A stretch of 64,000 nt of DNA from Cyclobacterium sp. 1_MG-2023 (GCF_030546805.1 NZ_JAUOPC010000002.1:372001-436000); one strand, 5' to 3'; numbered from the stretch's first letter, positions 44,764 to 53,866 are shown. Numbers and translations are program-made. Notes: generated by a model not told the origin, from the letters alone.

Positions 44764-45675
44764 ATGGTAAAAGGTACACATCAAGCAGTGGAGGATATAA
44801 GAAATGATTCTGTTAAGATTTTTATCAACGGAGAGTTTTATGATCGAATTGAGGCGAAAATTTCAGTTTTTGACAGTGGGTATCTTGTTGGAGATGGCGT
44901 TTGGGAGGCCTTCCGGGTGCATCAAGGAAAGCTAATATTTATTGATCAACACTTAGATAGGCTTTGGCAATCTGCCAAGGTAATAGGGATTGATATTCCA
45001 TTCTCCCGAAAAGAATTGATAGCCAATGTCCATCGAACTCTTGAGATAAATGGGATGAGAGACAATGTACATGTCCGCGCCATGCTTACCCGAGGAATTA
45101 AAAAAACGCCTTCTCAGGATCCGAGACTTACTATTTCCGGACCTAATCTTGTAATTATAGCAGAATTTAAAGCAGCAGCGGATGAAAGTAAGAATCAAGG
45201 TATTAGCCTTTTTACCAGTGCTATTAGAAGAGGTTCACCCGATTACTTAGACCCTAGATTGAATTGCCATAGCAAACTACATGAAGTACAAGCTTTGATC
45301 CAAGCAATAGAGGCAGGAGCTGATGAGGCATTGATGTTGGATGTCAATGGCTTTGTTGCTACTTGTAATGCGACCAACTTTTTTATGGTGAAAGGGGAAG
45401 AAGTGTGGACATCTACAGGCGAGTACTGTATGAATGGTATCACCAGAGGTAATGTGATTAAGGTTTGTGCTCAGCATGAGATTAAATGCCTACAAAAAAA
45501 CTTCTCCTTATTTGATGTGTATGGTGCGGATGAGGCTTTTGTTACAGGGACCTTTGGAGGACTTACTCCTGTGGTTAAAATCGATGGGAAACCCATAGGT
45601 AATGGAGGTTGTGGCCCTGTTACCTCCAATTTGCGCAAATTATATGAAGGATTGATTGTTGAAGAGTTAAAATAA
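44764..45675 (+). CDS. Class IV aminotransferase (branched-chain/D-amino-acid aminotransferase-like)
   Basis: A 303-residue PLP enzyme of fold type IV. Motifs: V-F-D-S-G-Y-L-V-G-D-G-V-W-E near residue 35, R-G-I-K-K near 110, the PLP lysine K171 in N-C-H-S-K-L-H-E, E-A-L-M-L-D near 189, and F-V-T-G-T-F-G-G-L-T-P-V near the C-terminus. Branched-chain aminotransferase, D-amino-acid aminotransferase and aminodeoxychorismate lyase share this fold, so the substrate is unclear. The sulfotransferase-like gene begins 2 bp after its stop. That pairing recalls the plant branched-chain-aminotransferase-like fusion proteins. Confidence 0.85.
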   Translation: MVKGTHQAVEDIRNDSVKIFINGEFYDRIEAKISVFDSGYLVGDGVWEAFRVHQGKLIFIDQHLDRLWQSAKVIGIDIPFSRKELIANVHRTLEINGMRDNVHVRAMLTRGIKKTPSQDPRLTISGPNLVIIAEFKAAADESKNQGISLFTSAIRRGSPDYLDPRLNCHSKLHEVQALIQAIEAGADEALMLDVNGFVATCNATNFFMVKGEEVWTSTGEYCMNGITRGNVIKVCAQHEIKCLQKNFSLFDVYGADEAFVTGTFGGLTPVVKIDGKPIGNGGCGPVTSNLRKLYEGLIVEELK

Positions 45676-45677
45676 TT

Positions 45678-46406
45678 ATGTCGGATACGAATGACAAGAA
45701 AGTGTTTCTATGGTCCGGACCTAGAAATATTTCCACAGCCTTGATGTATAGTTTTGCACAGCGGCAAGATACAAACGTTGTTGATGAACCTTTGTATGCT
45801 CATTATCTTAGTCGGTCTCCGGCGAAACCACTTCATCCCGGAGCCGATGATATTCTTTCGAGTATGGAACTCGACGGTGAGAAAGTAATTGAAGAGATGA
45901 AGGGCCCGGGATCAAAGCCAGTAACCTTCTATAAGCATATGAGTCATCACCTCATAGGGCTTGACTGGGATTTTATGAAATCCGGAGTCAATGTTATTTT
46001 AACTCGAGACCCCAAGGAGATGTTGTTGTCTTTCTCAGAGGTAATAGAGGAACCTAATATGAGGGATATAGGATATGCCATACAATTGAAACTTTTGGAA
46101 TATTTCACTACTATGAGCCTTCCATTTGTGGTTATAGATGCCAAGAAAGTATTGCAAGACCCGGAAGATCAATTGCGGAAGCTTTGTAATTTTGTTGATA
46201 TCCAATTTGATCAGGAAATGCTTCACTGGAAAATGGGACCTATACCGGAAGATGGTGTGTGGGCCCAATATTGGTATAAAAATGTACATCTTTCTACTGG
46301 TTTTCAGCCTTACCAACAGAAGAATATTGCTTTTCCGGACCGGTTAATTCCTTTGTTAAAGGAGTGCCAACCAATTTACGATAGGCTTTTTCAGGAGGCC
46401 CTTTAG
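45678..46406 (+). CDS. Sulfotransferase-like P-loop protein
   Basis: A 242-residue cytoplasmic protein. The N-terminal L-W-S-G-P-R-N-I-S-T-A-L-M-Y-S-F is a sulfotransferase-type 5'-phosphosulfate loop. V-D-E-P-L-Y follows, then L-T-R-D-P-K-E-M-L-L-S as the 3'-phosphate motif, and W-K-M-G-P-I-P-E-D-G-V-W-A and V-H-x-S-T-G-F near the end. From memory, these segments closely match the N-terminal domain of Arabidopsis branched-chain-amino-acid aminotransferase-like proteins, where the domain is fused to a class IV aminotransferase. Here the two are separate, adjacent genes. Whether it transfers sulfate is unproven. Confidence 0.8.
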   Translation: MSDTNDKKVFLWSGPRNISTALMYSFAQRQDTNVVDEPLYAHYLSRSPAKPLHPGADDILSSMELDGEKVIEEMKGPGSKPVTFYKHMSHHLIGLDWDFMKSGVNVILTRDPKEMLLSFSEVIEEPNMRDIGYAIQLKLLEYFTTMSLPFVVIDAKKVLQDPEDQLRKLCNFVDIQFDQEMLHWKMGPIPEDGVWAQYWYKNVHLSTGFQPYQQKNIAFPDRLIPLLKECQPIYDRLFQEAL

Positions 46407-46791
46407 TTATTAACTTAGCTTTGGTTTACCCGTTTTATAAAAGTGTGTTATTCACTTTGGCTTTTAAATATGTATGATTTAATAAAGTGAAATTAGTTTG
46501 ACGTGAGTTTATTGCATTACCGGCTAGCTTAGAAGAGTTAGGCACCTACTAAGTCTGTATAATTTGAAGATATTTTTTAAAAATTCTCGAAATAATAGGG
46601 GAGAGACCAGTTAATACAAGATATTTTAAGAAACCTTGGGGTGCTTACTTGCATTGTCGTTTATTAAAACATAATTTTGATACTTATTCCTTCCGCCTGG
46701 GATTTTAGAGATAAATGGTAATCCTCCGGGCTAGCAAATCAAAAGTTTATACATAATAGGTACCGCCTACTAAATTGAAATAAGTATACAA
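46407..46791. other. 385-bp intergenic region
   Basis: No gene. It contains one well-formed promoter candidate (46649-46679) for the downstream unknown gene. No hairpin terminator for the sulfotransferase unit is apparent. Confidence 0.45.
46649..46679 (+). promoter_or_regulatory. Candidate promoter of the unknown gene at 46792
   Basis: TTG (46649-46651, in CTTG), a 20-bp spacer, then TAATTTTG (46672-46679) match the Bacteroidota -33/-7 pattern. The leader would be about 105 nt. Confidence 0.5.
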
Positions 46792-47838
46792 ATGGAAAAT
46801 GACCAGCCTGTAGAAGTAAATATTACGCCCAAAGGGTTAATCTATTTGCCAGAGACTGCCAAAGGGTTAAAGTGTGTTTCAGAAACTAAGATTGAAACAA
46901 TGTTCTATACTCCTGGACAAAACCCTGAAGAAAACCTTAACTATAAGTTTTTGTTGCCGGCTTTGGATCAAATAAAAGGACAAGATTATGACTATGTCAT
47001 AGGGTTTGATTCTGATTTATCTAGAACCATTATTGGCTACCCCAACGCAGAGGGAAGATTCTTGGTTTTCAATGCCCACCAGCAAGGTGCAATTTTCACC
47101 CATACCTTTTTAGCCGGAAATTCTTTTCCTTCAATGGATGAAGAAAAAACCAAATTGGTTATTAAGGGGATTGTTCTTTCCCAGCAAATTGATAAAATTG
47201 TAACCAAAAATAATGGGGCATATAAGGAATCACATGCCGGATATGAAGACCTTAAAGAAAAGATTTTAGAAATTGAGGATCCTATTGAGTCTTATTTGGC
47301 TTTTGATGAAAGGAACCATGTGATTCTGGATCTTGATAAGAACAAAAACATTGAGCTACAAATTTCATTGATTGAAGAATTGGTGAAAGAATTGAAAGGA
47401 AAAGAAAAAAGTCTGTTTGATTTTCATGTAGACCTTCAAATCAGGTACAAACTGTATGGAGAGAAGACCTTCAACATAACCTCTGAAGGTGAAAACAAGA
47501 AAATATTTGATAGATTTAGGACAAAGCCACCATCCGATGCCATGCATGAGGAGTTGGTAAGTATTTCTGATTATAAGAAACAGTTGTTCTTTAATAAGCT
47601 TACAGGTAGAAAAAGTGAGCCGGAATTAAGGCAAATGGATATTGTTCAGTTAGACTATAGTAGTGGCCTAAAGATCAGCGTGGAATTAACCGAAGGGGGA
47701 AGCAAACTCTTTTTACATTTAAGTGATTATACGGATTGTTATAACAAAGATTCCTTTGCCAACGCTAGGAAAGGTATCAATGACAGACTTCTAAAGATTG
47801 TGGTCTCTTTAGGTAAGATGGTTATCGACGTTAATTAA
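46792..47838 (+). CDS. Unknown cytoplasmic protein (348 residues)
   Basis: I do not recognise this protein. It has no signal peptide or membrane segment. It is rich in Lys/Glu with alternating charged helices in the second half (about 150-260: L-K-E-K-I-L-E-I, E-E-L-V-K-E-L-K-G-K-E-K) and a beta-rich N-terminal 130 residues containing V-I-G-F-D-S-D-L-S-R-T-I-I-G and F-N-A-H-Q-Q-G-A-I-F-T-H-T-F. The length, coding character, own promoter and downstream terminator support a real single-gene unit. No neighbour gives a functional clue. Confidence 0.75.
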   Translation: MENDQPVEVNITPKGLIYLPETAKGLKCVSETKIETMFYTPGQNPEENLNYKFLLPALDQIKGQDYDYVIGFDSDLSRTIIGYPNAEGRFLVFNAHQQGAIFTHTFLAGNSFPSMDEEKTKLVIKGIVLSQQIDKIVTKNNGAYKESHAGYEDLKEKILEIEDPIESYLAFDERNHVILDLDKNKNIELQISLIEELVKELKGKEKSLFDFHVDLQIRYKLYGEKTFNITSEGENKKIFDRFRTKPPSDAMHEELVSISDYKKQLFFNKLTGRKSEPELRQMDIVQLDYSSGLKISVELTEGGSKLFLHLSDYTDCYNKDSFANARKGINDRLLKIVVSLGKMVIDVN

Positions 47839-48175
47839 TAATTCTTTGTCCGAATATCTAGCGATATTACAAATAGTATAAGAAAAAATAAAAAGGAAAA
47901 CGAGCATTTTTAGTTCTTGTTTTCCTTTTTTACTTTTATCAAGGGTGGATTCTAGAAAAATCCATCAATGGTTGGTCTAAGCTCGCATAGACTATTTCCG
48001 AATGATAAGGCCATGACTATATGGGAAAGCCTATTACCAATACTGAAAAGAGGTAGTGCTTCCAAAATTAGTTGCAAATGATAAGCTAGCCCTTTTGATG
48101 TAAATCCATTGATTTAGCACAGGGAGATCTATAATGTACTCATCAAATAAATTTTAAACTAGACATTTATAAGTT
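47839..48175. other. 337-bp intergenic region
   Basis: It has a strong terminator at 47891-47934 and about 240 bp beyond with no gene, no repeat and no well-formed promoter that I can see. Confidence 0.5.
47891..47934 (+). terminator. Intrinsic terminator of the unknown gene
   Basis: A 14-bp stem AAAAGGAAAACGAG / CTTGTTTTCCTTTT (47891-47904 and 47916-47929, one G-T pair) is followed by further T residues. A-rich DNA upstream could also give minus-strand function. Confidence 0.85.
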
Positions 48176-48745
48176 ATGCTTACTATAAAAGAACGTGATT
48201 TCAGCTGGATGAATTCTCCAAAGCAATGGACTGAGGAAAATGGGGTATTGTCTTTGATGACAGATGCTGAAACAGACTTTTGGAGAAAAACGCATTATGG
48301 GTTTATTAAAAACTCAGGTCATTTTTTATATACGGATCAGGACGGAGACTTTGAATTATTGGTTCAATTTTCGGGAAAATACACGGATCTTTATGATCAA
48401 GCAGGTCTAATGATCCTATTGGATAATGAAAATTGGATCAAAGCCGGTATCGAATATGTAGATGGTATTCAAAATGCCAGCGCAGTAGTTACAAGAGATT
48501 GTTCAGATTGGTCTGTAGTAGCATTAAAAGATAGCCCTTCCACCTTTTTTATCAAAGCCAAAAGAGGTAATGATTATGTGGAAATTAGCTACAGCTTAGA
48601 TGGAAAGGATTTTCAGTTGCTAAGACAAGCTTATTTTCCTCCTGCCCGATCACTGCGAATAGGTTTTATGGCCGCATCTCCGAAAGGCAAAGGCTTTGAT
48701 CTTGTATTTAATGATTTTAAAATAATTGAAACTATACGGGAATAA
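48176..48745 (+). CDS. DUF1349 (concanavalin-like) domain protein
   Basis: A 189-residue protein without a signal peptide. It matches the DUF1349 family (YesU-like, concanavalin-A-like jelly roll): D-F-W-R-K-T-H-Y-G near residue 35, Q-A-G-L-M-I-L-L-D-N-E-N-W-I-K-A-G-I-E near 78, an S-A-V-V-T-R-D-x-S-D-W-S segment, and a final G-F-M-A-A-S-P motif. Members are thought to bind or process carbohydrates; activity unproven. It ends 1 bp from the converging haloperoxidase-like gene. Confidence 0.87.
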   Translation: MLTIKERDFSWMNSPKQWTEENGVLSLMTDAETDFWRKTHYGFIKNSGHFLYTDQDGDFELLVQFSGKYTDLYDQAGLMILLDNENWIKAGIEYVDGIQNASAVVTRDCSDWSVVALKDSPSTFFIKAKRGNDYVEISYSLDGKDFQLLRQAYFPPARSLRIGFMAASPKGKGFDLVFNDFKIIETIRE

Positions 48746-48746
48746 G

Positions 48747-50123
48747 TTATTTTTCGGAATTACTATTTAGAGTATTTGGATGTGTTTTTATTTGGTCCAA
48801 TATATATTGGGCAATATTTCCCCCTTGTTGCATGCCTACTTCTATGGCATCTCTAAAATGAATACCACCGAACAATCGTGAAATTGCAGCCTCATTGGAT
48901 GCAATAAGAAAGGAGTCAAAAGCTCGCTCCGGTAATCCAAAGTATACTTCTGAGGTATCGATAAATTTGAAATTATCACCAAAATAAGAGGTGAGTAGGA
49001 CAGCGGAGGTTTTGGAAATCACACTATGTCCACTGGTGTATTCCGGAAATGGAGGGGTTTGTAAGATAGGACGCCATGCTTCATCAATAAGCCTGTTGAT
49101 AGCTGTAAGAGGCCTTATCCGATCACTCCTGTACTTTTCATCCCAGCAACTAATGAAAGCATCATGAAGGCCCAGGGCCACAAGGGTATGTATATATAAG
49201 CTTTCATTAAAGTTTAGTTTTGCCTTTTGGCTGGCTATACCTGTAATACCCATCCAATGACCTCCCGGAGAGATTTTTTTCAGTCCAATGGCCATGTGTC
49301 CACTGTAAGAAACATTAAAAGGGTTGCAATCCCAAAAGTTGGCGATTAACCGCTGTTCTTCTGTCAAGTTGGAGGTGACGTCATAGATTTCTGTCAATTG
49401 CTTGAAGAATGAGCTGTTCTCATTTTCTGAATAAGCTGCAGGAGGGGCAGGGCTGAAAGCATCGGCACTGTTTATAAAAAATGGCCTGATCGTTCTCCAC
49501 TCAGGGTCTATGGCTGCCAAATAAGCTGGGGGTGTAGGGTACCATTTCTCCTTGTCATTGGTGGGACTATATCTTTTTAGTGTACTTAACTGTTGGTACC
49601 CATCCTTACTGGCATATTCCAATACAATGGAAGCTATTTTTTCTGCATAGCTTATGCCTTTTTTGATCTCCTTTTTCTTTAGGAATCTGTTTTTTGAATA
49701 TTGATTAACCAGGTTCTCTTGGGTATTAGCAAGTTTTTTTCCTGAAGGCATAATGTTTTTACCAACTTCTAACATTGCGTAAGTTGCAGCAAATGCCAGA
49801 CTCATATTACTTGGTTCAATGGTTATTTCCATTTCCAAATCAGGTAGTGGCGCATTGAAATGCTCAACTATCGGTAAATTATTCAAATTTGGTTCATAAT
49901 TGAATGCCAAATAAGCTGCCAAGAGAGAGTAACTGTAAAACCTAGCTGCTCCCGGAGGGCTAGTCACATCAGTAACCATAATATCAGTAATTGAAAATAG
50001 ATGTTCAATCATTTTGTCTCGAACAAATATTTCCTTTTCAGCGGTGGTTTTTTGCGCAAATAGATTACCGGTAAGTGTTAAAAAAAGTAATGAAAGAATG
50101 ATCGGGTTTTGTTTTTTTGTCAT
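48747..50123 (-). CDS. Exported vanadium-dependent haloperoxidase/PAP2-type phosphatase
   Basis: A 458-residue secreted protein (signal peptide ending near L-F-A-Q, residue 24). The vanadate/phosphate-binding triad of the haloperoxidase-acid phosphatase superfamily is intact: motif 1 K330-x6-R337-P, motif 2 S364-G365-H366, motif 3 S415-R416 ... H422 ... D425. Size and the all-helical N-terminal region fit the vanadium chloro/bromoperoxidase-like branch common in marine Bacteroidota more than small lipid phosphatases. Halide oxidation versus phosphatase activity cannot be told from sequence. Stands alone. Confidence 0.85.
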   Translation of the reverse strand: MTKKQNPIILSLLFLTLTGNLFAQKTTAEKEIFVRDKMIEHLFSITDIMVTDVTSPPGAARFYSYSLLAAYLAFNYEPNLNNLPIVEHFNAPLPDLEMEITIEPSNMSLAFAATYAMLEVGKNIMPSGKKLANTQENLVNQYSKNRFLKKKEIKKGISYAEKIASIVLEYASKDGYQQLSTLKRYSPTNDKEKWYPTPPAYLAAIDPEWRTIRPFFINSADAFSPAPPAAYSENENSSFFKQLTEIYDVTSNLTEEQRLIANFWDCNPFNVSYSGHMAIGLKKISPGGHWMGITGIASQKAKLNFNESLYIHTLVALGLHDAFISCWDEKYRSDRIRPLTAINRLIDEAWRPILQTPPFPEYTSGHSVISKTSAVLLTSYFGDNFKFIDTSEVYFGLPERAFDSFLIASNEAAISRLFGGIHFRDAIEVGMQQGGNIAQYILDQIKTHPNTLNSNSEK

Positions 50124-50453
50124 ATTGGGTGAAATTGTATTTTTAAATATATTTAAAAATCGCTTAAAGGCAAATATTCACTCTGCTCTTTGTGCCTAAA
50201 AATAGAATCAGAAACAAATCTCAGGAAGGGGTTGAGAAAGTGAGGAAAGCCATCTTTTGAAAACAGTATTTGGTTATTGCTACCCTATTGCTTACAGAGG
50301 ATATTTATGCGAGAAAAAAGATTAATCAAATTAGGTAAAGAAAGTATCTGGAAATTCGCAGAAAAAAAAATATCCCTCCAAAGGGAGGGATACAAATGCT
50401 GGTTAAAGGTAAATGGAAGATGTTTTTTAACTCCATTTAGGACATGGATATCC
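50124..50453. other. 330-bp intergenic region
   Basis: Apart from the terminator of the ROK kinase at 50362-50392, it appears empty. The promoter of the leftward haloperoxidase-like gene should lie in its first 100 bp, but I see no good TAnnTTTG element. Confidence 0.45.
50362..50392 (-). terminator. Intrinsic terminator of the ROK kinase unit
   Basis: On the minus strand, a 9-bp GC-rich stem TATCCCTCC / GGAGGGATA (50371-50379 and 50384-50392) is followed by a run of nine T residues. It ends the leftward ROK regulator-NagB/LmbE-kinase series. Confidence 0.92.
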
Positions 50454-51353
50454 TTAAACAATTGGATTGGTAATATTTACACTTTCTCCCATATTCATAA
50501 GGTATTTATTTTCTTCTACCAAAGAGATAGCGCCAAGTATGGCTGAATCATTTGACCCCGAAACATAAACTTTTAAATTTTCCGAGATAGGTAGATAAGG
50601 AAAAGCATCAATTACTTCTTGCATGCCTTTTTCGAAATAAGGGAAGGCTTTCCTTATTGAACCTCCAAGCACTATGGCTTCAGGGGCAAAGGTAAGCATC
50701 AATCTGTAAATAAGTGCCCCAATATGTTTTCCAAAATCATAAAATATATTGATCGCTTCTTGATCGCCTTCACTTGCTTTTTTGGCTAGTTTTTTAGCAC
50801 TAATGTGGTGTTTTTCTTTAAAAAACTTACTCCCACAATAATCTTCAAAGGTTCCATCCAAATAGGGAATCGCTCCCCATTCGCCTGCTCCACATAATTT
50901 GCCTGTATACAAATGACCATTGGCTATAATGCCTGTGCCGATTCCTGTACCTAAAGTGATACCGATGACATGTTTGTGAATATTGGAAGCGCCAAATTTA
51001 TATTCTCCCAATGCGAAACAATTTGCGTCATTGTTTATGGCCACTGGAACTTCAAACCGCTCTTCCAAATATTTTTTCAGGTTAACATTATGGAAAGATG
51101 GGATGTTTGCCAAGTTATATATTATTCCATTTATAGGGTCAACCAGACCGGGAATCCCTATTCCGATGGCTTTAAAATTAAAATGTCTGTAGGCTTCGAC
51201 TTGCTGGGAAATGGTTTCTAGGATTTCATCTTTTGGGGACTTCGCAGGAGTTTTTATTTCCTTGCTTTCTGTCAAGCTTCCATTTCTAAATAATCCTGAA
51301 CTTATTTTAGTACCCCCAATGTCCAAACCTAGCACCATATTGTTTACTTTCAT
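50454..51353 (-). CDS. ROK-family sugar kinase
   Basis: A 299-residue protein (303 if the upstream ATG at 51365 is used) of the ROK fold. The N-terminal phosphate loop is L-G-L-D-I-G-G-T-K, with N-N-D-A-N-C-F-A-L-G-E and G-T-G-I-G-T-G near the middle. There is no DNA-binding N-terminus, so it is a kinase; the usual C-x-C-G-x2-G-C-x-E zinc motif is missing (replaced by L-D-G-T-F-E-D-Y-C-G). In this neighbourhood it should phosphorylate GlcNAc, glucose or ManNAc ahead of the deacetylase/deaminase fusion. Terminator follows. Confidence 0.9.
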   Translation of the reverse strand: MKVNNMVLGLDIGGTKISSGLFRNGSLTESKEIKTPAKSPKDEILETISQQVEAYRHFNFKAIGIGIPGLVDPINGIIYNLANIPSFHNVNLKKYLEERFEVPVAINNDANCFALGEYKFGASNIHKHVIGITLGTGIGTGIIANGHLYTGKLCGAGEWGAIPYLDGTFEDYCGSKFFKEKHHISAKKLAKKASEGDQEAINIFYDFGKHIGALIYRLMLTFAPEAIVLGGSIRKAFPYFEKGMQEVIDAFPYLPISENLKVYVSGSNDSAILGAISLVEENKYLMNMGESVNITNPIV

Positions 51354-51458
51354 TTTTACTCCCAAATTTCAGGCTATACCTGATTACCATTAATATTTAC
51401 CTTCTATTGACCTTCAATGGCACAAAAGCATTGTGTCAATCTTTTCCATATTGATTAC

Positions 51459-51495
51459 CAAATTCGTCCATGAAAATGTTTCATAGACGAATTTG
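51459..51495. repeat. Long inverted repeat between the ROK kinase and NagB-LmbE genes
   Basis: CAAATTCGTC (51459-51468), one mismatch, ATGAAA (51470-51475), loop ATG, TTTCAT (51479-51484), one mismatch, GACGAATTTG (51486-51495): 16 paired bases. No T run follows on either strand, so it is not a classical terminator. It could be an operator, an mRNA-stabilising hairpin or a processing site. Confidence 0.75.
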
Positions 51496-51513
51496 ATAAG
51501 TCAACAATGTGTA

Positions 51514-53841
51514 TTAAAGCATACCTTCGGTTGATTTTTCTAATTCTCTAGCTTCAACCAAGAAGTCTTCCACATCCATTTCCCTGAAGAAAATCAGGCC
51601 ATGGCTGGATCTAACTTTCGCAGATTGATGTTGGTAGAAATAGTTTTTACCAAGGAGAAGTTGCACATCGCTTAATTGGTCTACCCAAGTGTTTTTAGCT
51701 AGGGTACTAAATTTACCATTGTGTGCATAACTTGGGAATGAGGCATTTACCTGACTCAAATAGCAATTTGAAAAGGAATCTTCCATAACCGATATGTCAC
51801 CTAAAGAAACAGGGACTATAACATTAGATTCCGCCGCATCAAATTTAAACCAGACATTCCTATATCCAATGATTTTGAAATCACTCAAGTCTTCTTCCAA
51901 ACTCCACTGCCTTACAGCTTCAGCAGTTGCTTGTAATACTTTATAATGCGTATCTGGGCCACTGCCTTCAGGGTCTAATGTTAAACTAAGTTTGGTAGGC
52001 TTAATTTCCCTAAGCATATTCAAGATAGGTTCTACGTCCCGCTTCTTGTCAGGCTGTTCAGTAAAGATATCCCCTGTGTAAAATCCTAACCTTAGGTGAT
52101 GAACATTTTTAACTTGAACGCCAAAATGAGCCCATACGAGTTCCTCTTCAAACTCCCTAATCATACCTTTTAAGGTCTGTATATTTTTAGGGTTCTTCTC
52201 TCCATCATAAGAGTTTTTAAGGACTGTTATGATTTCGTTAATCTGTTCTCTGAGTTCTTGGGTAGATTTGATGCCGAAGGTAAATACAATTGCCCTTACC
52301 AATCGATGGCATAGGCCTCTAAGCCTTTCTTCTGCATTATCTGAGGCTACATTTGTTAAATAATGGTACACATCTTTGTCCATTTTTAATTTATAGCCTG
52401 AGGTATAAAAATCTTCGAAGTTAACCATTTGAATCCTGCCATTGTCCAAAAACCTTTTGGTACTTCTTAAGGTTTCTATAACAAATGTGTTGGTTACAGC
52501 GGTGAAACCTGAGGTCAATACGGCAAAATGAGCCTCATTGCTGATCTCATGCAATTGCTTGGTGATCTGAGGTAAAATACCTAGAGAAATATCATCGTGG
52601 TGAGGTCCGGTATGAAGGAATACTTCATTCTTCTCCTCCTTCATTCCCCTGTCTATTTTCTCACTGATGCTTTTGATTACATTTTTTACTGTATTTTCAT
52701 TCAGGTCAGGAATTTGACTGGTGTACTTGTCATCCTTTAGATCTTCAAGGGTGATTCTATGACCATACTTTTGAAGTTTTTTGCAAAGTTCCAATACTGA
52801 ACGTTCTGTTTTCGTATCGTTCCATTCTCCTTTAAAATAGTATTGATCAGTACTGTCTGTTAATTTTGAACCGGCTCCTTTTGTAATATAGAACCTTCCA
52901 TTCTTTAGCTTCTGCAAGACAGTTGCCGGATAAATATTGGTCATGGATTGCTCCAAAGATTCCTTCACTATACCTGCTTTGGCCTCTCCGGCAGCGATGA
53001 TAATGGCTACAGCCTCAGGATTATGAACAATGGTGTCCAACCCGATAGTGATTACAAGTCGATTTGCAGATATTTCTATTCCACCTAAATCACCTGCTGC
53101 TACGGCTTGCGTTTCAAAGTTGGTTTCAGTAAGTCTAGTAGTAGAGAAGATATCAGATCCACGGGTGTTGAAGGCAATATGGCCATCTGGACCTATTCCT
53201 CCTAAGAAGAATCCGATTCCTCCTTTTTCACGTATTTTTGCTTCGTATTCACCACACCATTGGTCAATCAAATAGATGGATTCTTGTTGAAGTTTTTCAA
53301 GAGGAGTTTTGTATTCTCTAAAACGTAAAGATAGATCTACCTTAGAATCAGGAAATATCTCCTTGTAACTTTTTCCTTCAGCAAGGAGTATTTCATCAGA
53401 ATTTATAAGCAAAGCTTTTTTCGGATCCAGACCAAAACCCTCAATATAAAACTTGTTTACATAATGGTGAAAGCTGTTGTTCTGTTCTGCAGAAATAGGA
53501 TAAAATTCATCAATCTGCACAAAATGTAAACCATTTAATACCGGCTTCTTGCAGTCAATTAATCCATATTTTTTTCTTATTTCCAGGCCTTTCTTTTCTT
53601 CCCAATTTTCAAGAAGAAACTTGGTCCACTTGATAAAGTATTCCGGAGTTTTTCCTGTAGGTAGACTGATAACCCCATCTGGGTTTGTTGAAGCCCATTC
53701 TAAAAATCTGCAGGCAGTAAGGAGTCCCAGTTTTGGGAAATTATCAACCGTAAGATAGGGTATTTTGGTAGTGATCTTCTCTACATCTGAATCTTTAAAG
53801 AAGGCCTCTTCGGTCTTGGAAAGTGGATAATTCGCTAACAT
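51514..53841 (-). CDS. Glucosamine-6-phosphate deaminase-LmbE/PIG-L deacetylase fusion
   Basis: A 775-residue fusion from the ATG at 53841 (M-L-A-N-Y-P-L-S-K); an in-frame ATG at 53904 would overlap the ROK repressor gene. The N-terminal NagB-like domain (about 30-350) has S-L-P-T-G-K-T-P, V-Q-I-D-E-F-Y and G-I-G-P-D-G-H-I-A-F-N. The C-terminal LmbE/PIG-L domain starts near 410 with the zinc motif T-G-P-H-H-D-D. It could couple de-N-acetylation to deamination of GlcNAc-6-phosphate, giving fructose 6-phosphate. This fusion is widespread in Bacteroidota. Co-directional, 25 bp after the ROK repressor. Confidence 0.88.
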   Translation of the reverse strand: MLANYPLSKTEEAFFKDSDVEKITTKIPYLTVDNFPKLGLLTACRFLEWASTNPDGVISLPTGKTPEYFIKWTKFLLENWEEKKGLEIRKKYGLIDCKKPVLNGLHFVQIDEFYPISAEQNNSFHHYVNKFYIEGFGLDPKKALLINSDEILLAEGKSYKEIFPDSKVDLSLRFREYKTPLEKLQQESIYLIDQWCGEYEAKIREKGGIGFFLGGIGPDGHIAFNTRGSDIFSTTRLTETNFETQAVAAGDLGGIEISANRLVITIGLDTIVHNPEAVAIIIAAGEAKAGIVKESLEQSMTNIYPATVLQKLKNGRFYITKGAGSKLTDSTDQYYFKGEWNDTKTERSVLELCKKLQKYGHRITLEDLKDDKYTSQIPDLNENTVKNVIKSISEKIDRGMKEEKNEVFLHTGPHHDDISLGILPQITKQLHEISNEAHFAVLTSGFTAVTNTFVIETLRSTKRFLDNGRIQMVNFEDFYTSGYKLKMDKDVYHYLTNVASDNAEERLRGLCHRLVRAIVFTFGIKSTQELREQINEIITVLKNSYDGEKNPKNIQTLKGMIREFEEELVWAHFGVQVKNVHHLRLGFYTGDIFTEQPDKKRDVEPILNMLREIKPTKLSLTLDPEGSGPDTHYKVLQATAEAVRQWSLEEDLSDFKIIGYRNVWFKFDAAESNVIVPVSLGDISVMEDSFSNCYLSQVNASFPSYAHNGKFSTLAKNTWVDQLSDVQLLLGKNYFYQHQSAKVRSSHGLIFFREMDVEDFLVEARELEKSTEGML

Positions 53842-53866
53842 ATGCTTGTATCTATTTTGTTTTAAT

